From assembly GCA_027487815.1 (NCBI GenBank), contig JAIYCW010000070.1:1-32793 (forward strand): a stretch of DNA of 32,793 bases, in the 5' to 3' direction. This DNA is from Burkholderiales bacterium. GTDB taxonomy: Bacteria > Pseudomonadota > Gammaproteobacteria > Burkholderiales > Burkholderiaceae_E. Shown here in pieces: positions 1 through 8,125 of this stretch; within the stretch, counting starts at the first letter, position 1, and each line of letters opens with the position of its first letter. The position numbers and the translations under genes are program-made. The notes beneath the pieces were generated by a model, which saw nothing but the letters and a program-made list of their open reading frames with translations, did no database searches and was not told the origin of the DNA.

Positions 1-129
1 GCGGTGAGTGAAGCAACAGAAACCATCAAACAATGCGAAGTCGTGGGCTTGCTGCTCAACAAGAGCAAAATGGGGCCGGGAAGCGGTTATGGATACGGCT
101 ACGGGTACGGCTACGGCAAGGGCATTTAG
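1..129 (+). CDS. C-terminal end of a BY-kinase (XrtA-associated tyrosine autokinase), partial
   Basis: Frame 1 is open from the first base to TAG at 127-129, giving 42 residues. They include CEVVGLLLNKSK, typical of the end of the P-loop kinase domain of Wzc/EpsG-like bacterial tyrosine kinases. A tail of five Gly-Tyr units follows and the protein ends in GKGI. In this family the C-terminal tyrosine cluster is the autophosphorylation site that controls EPS polymerisation and export at the inner membrane. Only the tail lies in the window; the catalytic domain is upstream. The last 41 bases overlap the start of the next gene in another frame. The family call rests on the short end plus the neighbouring XrtA-associated ATPase and barrel, which commonly follow this kinase. 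Confidence 0.8.
   Translation, partial: AVSEATETIKQCEVVGLLLNKSKMGPGSGYGYGYGYGYGKGI
85..114 (+). repeat. Hexanucleotide GGN-TAY tandem repeat, five units
   Basis: Five consecutive 6-base units of form GGN-TAY encode Gly-Tyr five times in the kinase frame. From 89 onward the same bases are read in a second frame as Thr/Ala-rich residues at the N terminus of the barrel protein. Gain or loss of one unit keeps both frames open. Whether copy number varies between strains cannot be seen here. Confidence 0.75.
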
Positions 130-1669
130 CGCCCTCCTGCTAACCGTACTCGGATTCAGCACTTCAACTCCGGGCTTTGCGCAAAGCCCGAACCTGAACC
201 CGAATCCGACCTCGCAGGAGCTTACATTTCTGCCCGGGGTTCGGACCACACTGCGGCAGGCTTGGAGAAGCCCCGATGACCCAGCTTTGAGCGGCACGCA
301 GCTCGAAGTGACCCCGTATTTTAATGCCACGGCAAATACTTCAAGGCTTCAGGCGAATGTCAGTTACGCCATGCGTAACTTCTATCGGTTTGGCGGCGAG
401 GGAGAAAGCACGGCGCTCAGGCATTCCCTCAACGGCACATTTAACGCCGCGCTTTACGATGATTTTTTCTGGCTTGCCGGTGCAGCACAAGTCGGCACCT
501 TAAACGCATCGCCTCTTGCTATTACAACACCCGATCCCGGGTCGAGCTTTTCCAACACAGTTAACTTTAGGACGTTCAACCTGCGACCCTACGTTCGCGG
601 CCAATTCTCCAACTTCGCTCAATACCGGGGCGAGTACTCCTACACCAACTCAAACATAACGACGACGCTGGTTGCTCGCGATGATCATCGACTAACCGGA
701 ACCTTGAATAGCGGTAGTCTTTTCGGCCCAAACTGGGGCTGGTCTGCAACCGGAACAACACAGCGAAGGGTGTTTGAAGGCGGGACACAGCTTGATCGCA
801 ATACCTCAAGCTTTACCGGCTACTACTTCCCTAATCCAGAGCTTCGCCTCGGTGCCTCGATTAACTACGATCAGGTCGATGGATTGGTTGCGAGGGACGG
901 CACAACACGTGGCGTTGGCCCAGGGGCAAGTGTCGACTGGGCACCAAACTCCCGCGTAAAGATGTCGGCCAATGTGTCAAACCAGTATTACGGGAACAAC
1001 GCTGCGGTAAATGCCACCTACAGGTTAACAAATACGACATTTGGATTTAGCTACAACCGCGGAATCATTACCAGTTTTTCCGGTTCAATCTTCAACGTTG
1101 ATCCTGCATCAATTTTCGGGGGAACCGGAGCGGTTGGGGTCACCAACAGCGTCGTTCAGCAATTACTCTTGAACAATTTGTTATCCGGTTTCGGAATTCC
1201 GGCAGGCGCTGGGGTCACCAACGACGCGGTGGTGTTCGACAAGTCCATGACCTTTACGATTGGTCATGTACTTCCGCGTGGAGGCCTCTCCTTTACTGCA
1301 TTCCGCAGTGACCGCACCTCGGAATTCAACGTGAGCGCAGCCAGTTCTTTCGGAGCGCGCAGCGGCGGATCCCAGGTTTCAGTGTTCACAACAACTCAGC
1401 TAAACCGTGACGGTTTCCGCTTGACTGGCAACTATCGCCTCGGAGCTACTGCCACCTTGAACACAGCATTCCGGTACGACCGGTTCCTTTCGTCCGTCAG
1501 TAACATCGAGTCTGTGACAAATGGCGTGGACTTGGGCCTGACCTTGCGATTAACTCAGGATCTGTCGGCGAATACTGGAATCAGGTTTACGAGATTCAAT
1601 GCCGAACGTCCGACCGTTTCCACTACTGATGAAACAATCTTGTTTGGCACTCTTGATATGAGGTTTTAA
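89..1669 (+). CDS. XrtA/PEP-CTERM-associated outer-membrane beta-barrel protein (TIGR03016-like)
   Basis: I place the start at the ATG at 89 (526 residues). From there the protein begins with a Thr/Ala-rich stretch, a hydrophobic core (FSALLLTVLGF) and a likely signal-peptidase site around PGFAQ. A purine-rich GGGAAG lies just upstream. Longer open reading to position 8 would put a Cys/Arg-rich stretch before the signal peptide, so I reject it. The mature part alternates polar and aromatic residues throughout, with Asn/Thr/Ser-rich strands, and ends in LDMRF; the terminal Phe is typical of outer-membrane barrels inserted by BAM. Proteins of this kind lie beside the XrtA-associated ATPase in EPS loci and probably take part in EPS export across the outer membrane; the exact role is not established. 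Confidence 0.8.
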   Translation: MDTATGTATARAFSALLLTVLGFSTSTPGFAQSPNLNPNPTSQELTFLPGVRTTLRQAWRSPDDPALSGTQLEVTPYFNATANTSRLQANVSYAMRNFYRFGGEGESTALRHSLNGTFNAALYDDFFWLAGAAQVGTLNASPLAITTPDPGSSFSNTVNFRTFNLRPYVRGQFSNFAQYRGEYSYTNSNITTTLVARDDHRLTGTLNSGSLFGPNWGWSATGTTQRRVFEGGTQLDRNTSSFTGYYFPNPELRLGASINYDQVDGLVARDGTTRGVGPGASVDWAPNSRVKMSANVSNQYYGNNAAVNATYRLTNTTFGFSYNRGIITSFSGSIFNVDPASIFGGTGAVGVTNSVVQQLLLNNLLSGFGIPAGAGVTNDAVVFDKSMTFTIGHVLPRGGLSFTAFRSDRTSEFNVSAASSFGARSGGSQVSVFTTTQLNRDGFRLTGNYRLGATATLNTAFRYDRFLSSVSNIESVTNGVDLGLTLRLTQDLSANTGIRFTRFNAERPTVSTTDETILFGTLDMRF

Positions 1670-1674
1670 GCCCA

Positions 1675-2667
1675 GTGTATGAAGCGCATTTCGGGTTCAC
1701 CAGCAAACCCTTCCAGCTAGTTCCCGACCCCGACTTCTTTTATGGAAGCAGGGGGCACAAGCGTGCCTTGGCTTATCTTGAGTATGGCCTGCATCAAGGG
1801 GAAGGATTCATCGTCATCACTGGTGAAGTTGGTGCAGGCAAAACCACACTGGTTCGGAATCTCCTTCGAAGAGTACCTCAGCAAAAAATCGTCGCCGCAC
1901 AAATTGTCAGTACGCAGCTTGATGCTCAAGAACTAGTCCGTACTGTAGCAAGTTCGTTTGGCCTCAACACTGAAGGTCTGGACAAAACCCAGATTCTCGG
2001 AAGACTCGAGGTCCATTTCCGGTCCCTTTATAGCGAAGGACGTCGTGCCCTCCTAATCGTCGACGAGGCCCAAAACCTCACAGCCCAAGCGGTTGAAGAA
2101 CTTCGCATGCTTTCAAATTTTCAAATTGAAGCGCACTCGCTGGTTCAGAGCTTTCTCGTTGGACAACCCGAGTTTCGCGAGATGATGCAACGCCAGGAGA
2201 TGCGGCAGCTCAAGCAGCGAATCATCGCGTCATATCATCTTGGGCCTTTGGACGAGGCAGAAACCCGCGCCTACATCGAGCACCGCTTAACCAAGGTTGG
2301 ATGGCAGGAAAATCCTCGATTCCAAAAAGGGGCTATTGAAGCAATTCACCGACTCACGGACGGAGTGCCGCGCCGGATAAACACGATTTGCGACCGTCTG
2401 TTGCTAGCAGCGTTTCTTGGGAATTCCAATGAGATCACCGCTGCAAACACGGAAGATATTTTTAATGAATTGAATGTCGAGTTAGGTATCAACCGCGATC
2501 ATCAGTTTGCTTTGCACCGCGGTACGAATGAAAGCGAAAGCACCCCATCAAACGCGCAGGCAGATTCCTTAAATTCTGTTCCAGCAAACAGCTCGATCGA
2601 AGTCTCCCTCGCACGAATAGCAGAGGCTCTGGAGCTCATGGCCCGTCGTCAGAATACCTTGGGCTGA
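1675..2667 (+). CDS. XrtA-associated ATPase (ExeA/GspA-like AAA protein, TIGR03015-like)
   Basis: 330 residues from a GTG start five bases after the barrel stop. The N terminus MYEAHFGFTSKPFQLVPDP is the usual beginning of this family and supports the GTG. Walker A is GEVGAGKTT at residues 50-58 and Walker B is LLIVDE near 126-131. A Gly-Val-Pro-Arg-Arg-Ile segment near residue 240 matches the arginine-containing region of AAA ATPases. No signal peptide or membrane segment is seen, so it is probably cytoplasmic. The family is a regular partner of exosortase A EPS loci and may energise or gate export together with the kinase and barrel. The C-terminal 60 residues are Ser/Asn-rich and look like a linker. 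Confidence 0.88.
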   Translation: MYEAHFGFTSKPFQLVPDPDFFYGSRGHKRALAYLEYGLHQGEGFIVITGEVGAGKTTLVRNLLRRVPQQKIVAAQIVSTQLDAQELVRTVASSFGLNTEGLDKTQILGRLEVHFRSLYSEGRRALLIVDEAQNLTAQAVEELRMLSNFQIEAHSLVQSFLVGQPEFREMMQRQEMRQLKQRIIASYHLGPLDEAETRAYIEHRLTKVGWQENPRFQKGAIEAIHRLTDGVPRRINTICDRLLLAAFLGNSNEITAANTEDIFNELNVELGINRDHQFALHRGTNESESTPSNAQADSLNSVPANSSIEVSLARIAEALELMARRQNTLG

Positions 2668-2670
2668 ACC

Positions 2671-3951
2671 TTGGGAACCTATGTCCTTCTCCTGGCTTAT
2701 CTTGTCGCACTGATTTTGCGACCGCAGGAGTACATCCCTGCTCTGCAAGGTGCCCCTATTTTGGTGACCTTGCTTTCGGTGGCCGGAGCGACGTGGCTTT
2801 TCTTTCAAAGTCGAAAACGGATTTTTAGTGCCGAAACTGTATTTGCAGTAGGGTTGAGCTTTGCCATAGCGATCTCTGTTGCGGCCACTGGCTGGTGGAG
2901 TCAGGGTATTGTTGAGTTTGCAGATTTCATTCCAACCGTAGTTTTGTTCATCCTAATCTGCACTGTAGTAAACACACCCGGTCGATTTAAGGCGTTTTTC
3001 GTTTGTCTTTGTATATGTACCGCAATCGTTGCTGCTCATGGCATTGATCAGTCAGTAAGCGGAATTGGCTGGACGGGAGCCGCCGTCGTTCAAGGAGATA
3101 GAAGCACTTACATCGGGATTCTTGGTGATCCTAATGACCTTGGAATGCTGTTTGCCCTTTGCCTTCCATTAGCCGCAACCCTTGCATTTGGCAAGAACGG
3201 TATTCTCGTGCGACTCATCGGACTTTCAACACTTTGCCTGATTGCGTACGGGCTCATTTTGACCAATTCGCGCGGTGCTGGTGTCGCAATCGCAGCCGTT
3301 CTCCTCACCATGACTCTGGTAAGTGGCAAGCTGTCCAAGGGAATGTTTTTACTGACCATACTTGCCGCAGCATTCATAGCACTCGCTCCATCAAGAGTCT
3401 CTGACCTAAACTATGACGAAGACTCGGCCAATTCGAGGGTGGAGTCGTGGTACCAAGGGTTGCAAATGCTGCGCGCCAATCCTGTCTTCGGAGTAGGTAA
3501 AGATCATTACCTCGATTACCACCACCTGACTGCACACAACTCTTTTGTATTAGCATTTTCAGAGCTCGGAATTTTGGGTTATTTCTTCTGGGCGTCCTTG
3601 ATTACCTTGGCGGCCTACATGCTGTTGAAGCTACATCGCTTTGGAAAGAGCAAAGCCAAGGAATCCTCAGCAGTGGTTAATCCGACTTTGGCTGCGCATA
3701 TTGCACTGAACCGTCCACTGATGCTTTCATTTGTTGCGATGGTGGTTGCTGCAACATTTCTTTCTCGTACCTATACAGCGCTTATTTTTGTAACCTTGGG
3801 AATGGTGATTGCCAACTATCGGTGCGCCGAAGTGCTTGCTGGTGCGGAGTTACGACTTGAAGTTCTCAAAAACCTTCGATGGTTTATTGCAATTTCACTA
3901 TCTTCGATCATGTTCTTTTGGCTCATGACCAGAACAATCTTGCTGCTTTAG
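2671..3951 (+). CDS. Wzy/O-antigen-ligase family polysaccharide polymerase
   Basis: 426 residues, almost wholly hydrophobic, with about ten to twelve predicted membrane segments. The start is a TTG three bases after the ATPase stop, and no better in-frame ATG lies nearby. A motif GILGDPNDLGMLF sits near residues 147-160, and AHNSFVLAFSELGILGYFFW near 288-307 is the periplasmic-loop signature of the Wzy_C family. Such proteins polymerise lipid-linked EPS repeat units in the inner membrane, or ligate glycans. Given the kinase and flippase in the same locus, polymerisation in a Wzx/Wzy pathway is the likely role. It is followed by a 190-base gap before the next gene. Confidence 0.82.
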   Translation: MGTYVLLLAYLVALILRPQEYIPALQGAPILVTLLSVAGATWLFFQSRKRIFSAETVFAVGLSFAIAISVAATGWWSQGIVEFADFIPTVVLFILICTVVNTPGRFKAFFVCLCICTAIVAAHGIDQSVSGIGWTGAAVVQGDRSTYIGILGDPNDLGMLFALCLPLAATLAFGKNGILVRLIGLSTLCLIAYGLILTNSRGAGVAIAAVLLTMTLVSGKLSKGMFLLTILAAAFIALAPSRVSDLNYDEDSANSRVESWYQGLQMLRANPVFGVGKDHYLDYHHLTAHNSFVLAFSELGILGYFFWASLITLAAYMLLKLHRFGKSKAKESSAVVNPTLAAHIALNRPLMLSFVAMVVAATFLSRTYTALIFVTLGMVIANYRCAEVLAGAELRLEVLKNLRWFIAISLSSIMFFWLMTRTILLL

Positions 3952-4141
3952 AACCTGCCAACCGGTACGCGATCGCAGTGAATTCACTAGAGCCCTATAG
4001 CGAATCGAAGGCCTAACCCCCCGTCGGGTCAATATGATTCTCGTCGACTGAACTATCTTCGATTGCCCTTTTTTCGCGATACTGCCTTGCGTAGTGAAAC
4101 ATCCGTGAGTTGATGCTCTCACCTAGAATTTTGGAGCTTGT
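3952..4141 (+). promoter_or_regulatory. Intergenic region with two adjacent palindromes upstream of the dehydrogenase gene
   Basis: This 190-base gap interrupts an otherwise packed gene row. It holds the perfect palindromes GCGATCGC (3969-3976) and AGTGAATTCACT (3977-3988), directly abutting. A ribosome-binding sequence (TTGGAG) precedes the ATG at 4142. I see no convincing sigma-70 pair: a TAGAAT at 4124-4129 has no matching -35 box. No clear Rho-independent terminator follows the polymerase gene. An operator function is inference. Confidence 0.3.
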
Positions 4142-5455
4142 ATGAACATTTCTGTTTTTGGCATGGGCTATGTTGGAGTCGTTGCCGCAGCTTGCCTTGC
4201 AAAGTCTGGTCACACCGTGATCGGAGTGGACCCTAACCAGACAAAAATTGATTTGTTGCGCGCCGGGAAGTCACCGATTGTTGAAAAAGATATCGGAGAG
4301 ATCATTGAAGAGGTCAGCTCACAAGACCGGCTAAGCGCCACCACTGACACTTCAGGCGCCATCGCAGCAAGCGATATCGCGCTGGTTTGTGTAGGAACCC
4401 CGAGCCAGATCAACGGCGCCCTTGATCTTAAATACATTCGCCAGGTATGCGAGCAAATTGGAGCAGCACTTAGAAACCGGCCGCAGTGGTTTGTGGTGGT
4501 CATTCGAAGTACCATTTTGCCTGGCACAATGCATGAACTCGTCATCCCGGTTCTGGAGCAGTCGAGCGGAAAACGCGCTGGAGTCGATTTTGGGGTCTGT
4601 AATAACCCCGAGTTTCTGCGCGAGGGCACAGCCGTATTCGACTACTTCAACCCACCTAAAACTGTCATTGGAGCTACTGACTCTCGCTCGGCTGATCTGC
4701 TGAAGTCTCTCTATGTCGGCATCCCAGGACCATTAGTGGTCACTGAGGTCAAAGTCGCCGAAATGGTGAAGTATGTTGACAATGTTTGGCATGCTGCAAA
4801 GGTAGCATTCGCCAATGAGATCGGTAACTTCTGTAAATCAATTGATGTCGATAGCCATAAAGTTATGGACATTTTTTGCCAGGACACCAAGCTGAACCTG
4901 TCGCCCTACTATCTCAAACCAGGCTTTGCTTTTGGTGGGTCTTGCTTGCCCAAAGACGTTCGCGCACTGCTGCATAAAGCAAAGCGACTTGAGGTGTCGA
5001 TGCCGGTCATCAATGCCCTGCTACCCAGTAATGAAGGTCAAATTGACCGGGCCTATGAAACGATCATGGCGAGGGGAGTAAACAAGATAGGTGTGCTCGG
5101 ATTTAGCTTTAAGGCGGGCACCGATGACATGCGTGAGAGTCCGGTCATCAGCCTTATAGAAAGGCTTATCGGCAAAGGTAAAGAAATCACGCTCTATGAC
5201 AAAAACGTCAACATGGCGGCGCTTACCGGCGCCAATCGCGACTTCATTTTGAATCAAGTTCCGCATATCGGCCGCTTGATGCGATCAAGTGCAGCAGAAG
5301 TCGTTGACCAGTCCGAGCTCATTATTATTGGAAATGCGGGCGAAGAGTTCCTGCCACTGGTGCAAGCTCGTGCACAAGACCGCGCTTTCGTGGATTTAGT
5401 ACGCCTTTCCGCGACTCTTAAATCCGAAGGAAAATACTGGGGCATTTGCTGGTAA
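4142..5455 (+). CDS. AlgD-like GDP-mannose/UDP-sugar 6-dehydrogenase
   Basis: 437 residues. The N-terminal NAD-binding Rossmann motif GMGYVG (residues 7-12) is followed by VCVGTPS near residue 82, NPEFLREGT, and the catalytic motif GFAFGGSCLPKD with Cys at 268, then SFKAGTDDMRESP. As I recall the Pseudomonas AlgD sequence, this protein matches it closely (FGVCNNPEFLRE, NVWHAAKVAFANEIGN, catalytic Cys at the same number), clearly more than it matches typical UDP-glucose dehydrogenases. The expected reaction is four-electron oxidation of GDP-mannose to GDP-mannuronate in the cytoplasm. Substrate choice is inferred from similarity only. A separate, conventional UDP-glucose dehydrogenase lies at 28979-30298, which supports a different substrate for this one. 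Confidence 0.85.
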   Translation: MNISVFGMGYVGVVAAACLAKSGHTVIGVDPNQTKIDLLRAGKSPIVEKDIGEIIEEVSSQDRLSATTDTSGAIAASDIALVCVGTPSQINGALDLKYIRQVCEQIGAALRNRPQWFVVVIRSTILPGTMHELVIPVLEQSSGKRAGVDFGVCNNPEFLREGTAVFDYFNPPKTVIGATDSRSADLLKSLYVGIPGPLVVTEVKVAEMVKYVDNVWHAAKVAFANEIGNFCKSIDVDSHKVMDIFCQDTKLNLSPYYLKPGFAFGGSCLPKDVRALLHKAKRLEVSMPVINALLPSNEGQIDRAYETIMARGVNKIGVLGFSFKAGTDDMRESPVISLIERLIGKGKEITLYDKNVNMAALTGANRDFILNQVPHIGRLMRSSAAEVVDQSELIIIGNAGEEFLPLVQARAQDRAFVDLVRLSATLKSEGKYWGICW

Positions 5456-5459
5456 ACCC

Positions 5460-6728
5460 GTGGCAAAAGTATTCTGGATTACCGTTGACTTTCCATTGCC
5501 GCTCACAAAGGGCGGCAGGATTCGAACATTTGGTCTGCTCGAGGCGATTGCGAAAACCCATGAGTTGTCCCTTGTAAGTTTGGTACACCCTGACTCGGTC
5601 CCAGCTGCAACCAGCCCAGTACCCCTTCGACTTTCAGGCCTGCAAACCTTTACCAGACCTACTGTGGGCAGCTTTGCAGGACGGGTTGTTGATCTGATGA
5701 AATCACTCTTTCGCCTGGAGCCCTTTTCGGTGTACAGGAGCCGGTCCGTCGAAATGCGTAAGGCCTGTGAGGGTTTGCTTCGTGATCTGGGACCAGAGGA
5801 TGTCGTTATCTGTGATTTTGTACATGCCGCAGTCAATATGCCTGATGCATTGATCGCGCGCTCGGTCGTGTTCCAGCACAACGTAGAGGGGGATTTGTTC
5901 TACCGCAGATTCCGAAGTGCGACCGGAATTACCGGAAAGCTTGCAAACCTGCTTCAGGCCATCCTCATGACGCGCTTTGAGCGTCGAGCCTGTGAACTGG
6001 CTAAAGGAGTGATTTGCGTTTCCCACGAAGATTCAGAGATTACCCTGCGCGATTACCGCTCTAAAGCGGTCACTCAAATCGAATCGAGTATCGACCTTGA
6101 CCGATTTGATATTGAAAGAAAACACACAGACGCCTCCCCAAAACTGCTCTACATGGGGTCAATGGACTGGCCTCCCAACGAGGAGGCGGTGATCTGGTTT
6201 GTTGATCATGTCATGCCCTTGCTTCGAGAAAGAATCACGTCGCAATTCGTAGTTGTTGGCCGTATGCCGTCGGCTCGAATTTTAGCTTTGGCAGATCAGC
6301 ATCCCGATGTTTTGATAACCGGTACCGTCCCGGATGTTCTTCCTTACATGAGCGAAGCAGCGATCAGTGTGGTGCCTTTATTGACCGGGGGCGGCACCCG
6401 ATTGAAAATCCTTGAGGCATTCGCGGCTCGCGTCCCGGTGGTCTCGACCCGCCTGGGAGCGGAGGGAATTTCAGCACAAGAAGGACGCCATTTTATCGAA
6501 GCAAATTCTCCCGCTGAATTCGCTGATGCCATCATCAAAGTATTGGACAACCCCTCTCTTGCCATGTCCCTGGTTACTGAAGCGTTTGAGCTTTGCCAGT
6601 CACGATTCTCCGCATCCACCGTAGCGGTCGACTTCATGGCTAAAGCCTCGGCGATAGGTCAGGCTGATGAGATGATTTCAAATAGTTCCTCGGCCCGTAC
6701 CTTGAATGCGCAACGCTTTTCTTCGTAG
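5460..6728 (+). CDS. GT4-family glycosyltransferase
   Basis: 422 residues from a GTG four bases past the dehydrogenase stop. The N terminus MAKVFWITVDFPLPLTKGGRIRTFGLL has the glycine-rich acceptor-side loop of GT-B enzymes. Near residue 230, MGSMDWPPNEEAV opens the C-terminal domain. GGGTRLKILEAFAARVPVV near 306-325 carries the E-x7-type nucleotide-sugar binding motif of the GT4 family. It should transfer a sugar from a nucleotide donor to the lipid-linked EPS intermediate at the cytoplasmic membrane face. It resembles the XrtA-locus sugar transferases, but I cannot fix the subfamily or sugar. Confidence 0.83.
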   Translation: MAKVFWITVDFPLPLTKGGRIRTFGLLEAIAKTHELSLVSLVHPDSVPAATSPVPLRLSGLQTFTRPTVGSFAGRVVDLMKSLFRLEPFSVYRSRSVEMRKACEGLLRDLGPEDVVICDFVHAAVNMPDALIARSVVFQHNVEGDLFYRRFRSATGITGKLANLLQAILMTRFERRACELAKGVICVSHEDSEITLRDYRSKAVTQIESSIDLDRFDIERKHTDASPKLLYMGSMDWPPNEEAVIWFVDHVMPLLRERITSQFVVVGRMPSARILALADQHPDVLITGTVPDVLPYMSEAAISVVPLLTGGGTRLKILEAFAARVPVVSTRLGAEGISAQEGRHFIEANSPAEFADAIIKVLDNPSLAMSLVTEAFELCQSRFSASTVAVDFMAKASAIGQADEMISNSSSARTLNAQRFSS

Positions 6729-7971
6729 CAAGCTCCATGTTCTTGATCAGCTCAAGCGCCGCCAGGTGCATGGCTTTCTTTATCGGGCTCTAGCCCGCGC
6801 GCATCCCGTACTTCCCGGCACCTACCCCTCATCAATGCTCATCAATGCACTGATGTTTGAGCCAAGCAGGCAAAGGCGTCAAAGCTATCTGAAAAAAGCT
6901 TTTGGAGACCCTGCACTTGCCCTTAGCGGGACTGACGACACAGTAACGCTAGAACGAGCGGCGCTAATCAAGCCCCACATTGCCCCCAAGGAGCGGGGCA
7001 TCATCGTTGTATCGTTTGAATCCCAACTTGAAAAGCTGCTCAAACTCAAAAGGTTTAGCGCGCTTGAAGAGAAGTATGCAATAGCCTTTATGCCCACGTG
7101 GCAACCGTTTTATTCCAAGCCTCTACTCAAACTTGCAGCACGGGTATCCGGGGATTTTTTTCTGCTGCCCTCGTCGAATAATGATCTTTTGCTGTGCCCC
7201 GAACTCGGTCCGCACTGCGTTGGGCTGCCCTTCAGCGCGGCCAGCTGGGTTCCTGCATCATTTGCACCAGATACGGACAAGAAAGCCAGGTCGATAGATT
7301 TCCTTATGCTCGCAAACTTCAGTACCTACAAAAGGCATTGGAAGTTATTTGAGGCGCTTGCCTCAATACGAAGCAACGTGAATGTTGTGATCGCGGGCCG
7401 CCCTCTTGTCAACCGAACGCTCCAAAGCCTCAAGGCCGAGGCAAATGCCTTCGGAGTCCTTGATCGCCTTACGTTTGAAGTTGATCCCTCCGATAACCGC
7501 GTCGCTGAGCTGCTTCAAACAGCTAAGGTAGTTTGTGCCCTGAGCCAGAGAGAAGGCGCATACATCGCAGTTGCTGAGGCCATGATGAGCGGTGCTCGGG
7601 TAGCGATGTTTTCAGACGCGGCTATTGGCGCCAGGGATTTCCTGAATCAGGTGACTGGGGTACTTCTCAATCAGGACGAACCCTTGGCCCCACAACTGAT
7701 GCAATCCCTTGGTGTTGAATCCCACGAGGCGATCAGCGACTGGGCTAGGCGAAATATCGCTGCTGAAGTGAGCGCTGCCAGCCTTAACGAGAAACTTCGT
7801 ACACACAGCCTGCAAGCGGGGATGACCTGGACCCGAGACATTACGCCCTTCTATTGCAAGAATTTTCGCTTTCATCAGACTGGCGCAGAAAGCTCGCTCC
7901 TGCAAACCGGGCGAATTAGCCTCGCGAAAGAATATGGACTGAATTTGCCTTCGATGGCGCCCGCCGAGTAA
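6706..7971 (+). CDS. GT4-like glycosyltransferase
   Basis: 421 residues. The ATG at 6706 lies inside the end of the preceding gene (23-base overlap), suggesting translational coupling. The C-terminal half has the GT-B pattern: DFLMLANFSTYKRHWKLFEAL, VVIAGRPL, and a Glu-rich helix region REGAYIAVAEAMMSGARVAMF near residue 285-305. The N-terminal half is poorly conserved, and the usual glycine-rich loop is not obvious. The donor and acceptor are unknown. The next gene begins after a 154-base gap. Confidence 0.7.
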   Translation: MRNAFLRSKLHVLDQLKRRQVHGFLYRALARAHPVLPGTYPSSMLINALMFEPSRQRRQSYLKKAFGDPALALSGTDDTVTLERAALIKPHIAPKERGIIVVSFESQLEKLLKLKRFSALEEKYAIAFMPTWQPFYSKPLLKLAARVSGDFFLLPSSNNDLLLCPELGPHCVGLPFSAASWVPASFAPDTDKKARSIDFLMLANFSTYKRHWKLFEALASIRSNVNVVIAGRPLVNRTLQSLKAEANAFGVLDRLTFEVDPSDNRVAELLQTAKVVCALSQREGAYIAVAEAMMSGARVAMFSDAAIGARDFLNQVTGVLLNQDEPLAPQLMQSLGVESHEAISDWARRNIAAEVSAASLNEKLRTHSLQAGMTWTRDITPFYCKNFRFHQTGAESSLLQTGRISLAKEYGLNLPSMAPAE

Positions 7972-8125
7972 CTGCCCCCGGGTCCATCGAACCTCCGTCA
8001 ATGATGGGTTTGCCGCACAGCGAAGCAAATGCCCGCAGGTTGGCAAATCTCACACTCGCAAAAGAGTATTGATGGCAAACCGGGGGACGTCTCGGTAAAA
8101 TGTTGATTCTAAGGAGTATTTTGCT

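Noticed and set aside
8-88. Upstream extension of the barrel protein reading frame to position 8
   Set aside because: It would place a Cys/Arg-rich stretch before a clear signal peptide and lies wholly inside the kinase frame; the ATG at 89 fits better.
4210-4629. 139-codon minus-strand open frame within the AlgD-like gene
   Set aside because: Antisense to a strongly conserved enzyme; composition is a frame shadow.
8007-8081. GGTTTGCC/GGCAAACC inverted repeat upstream of the phosphatase-superfamily gene
   Set aside because: Eight bases at 59-base spacing is not far from chance expectation and no promoter elements align with it.
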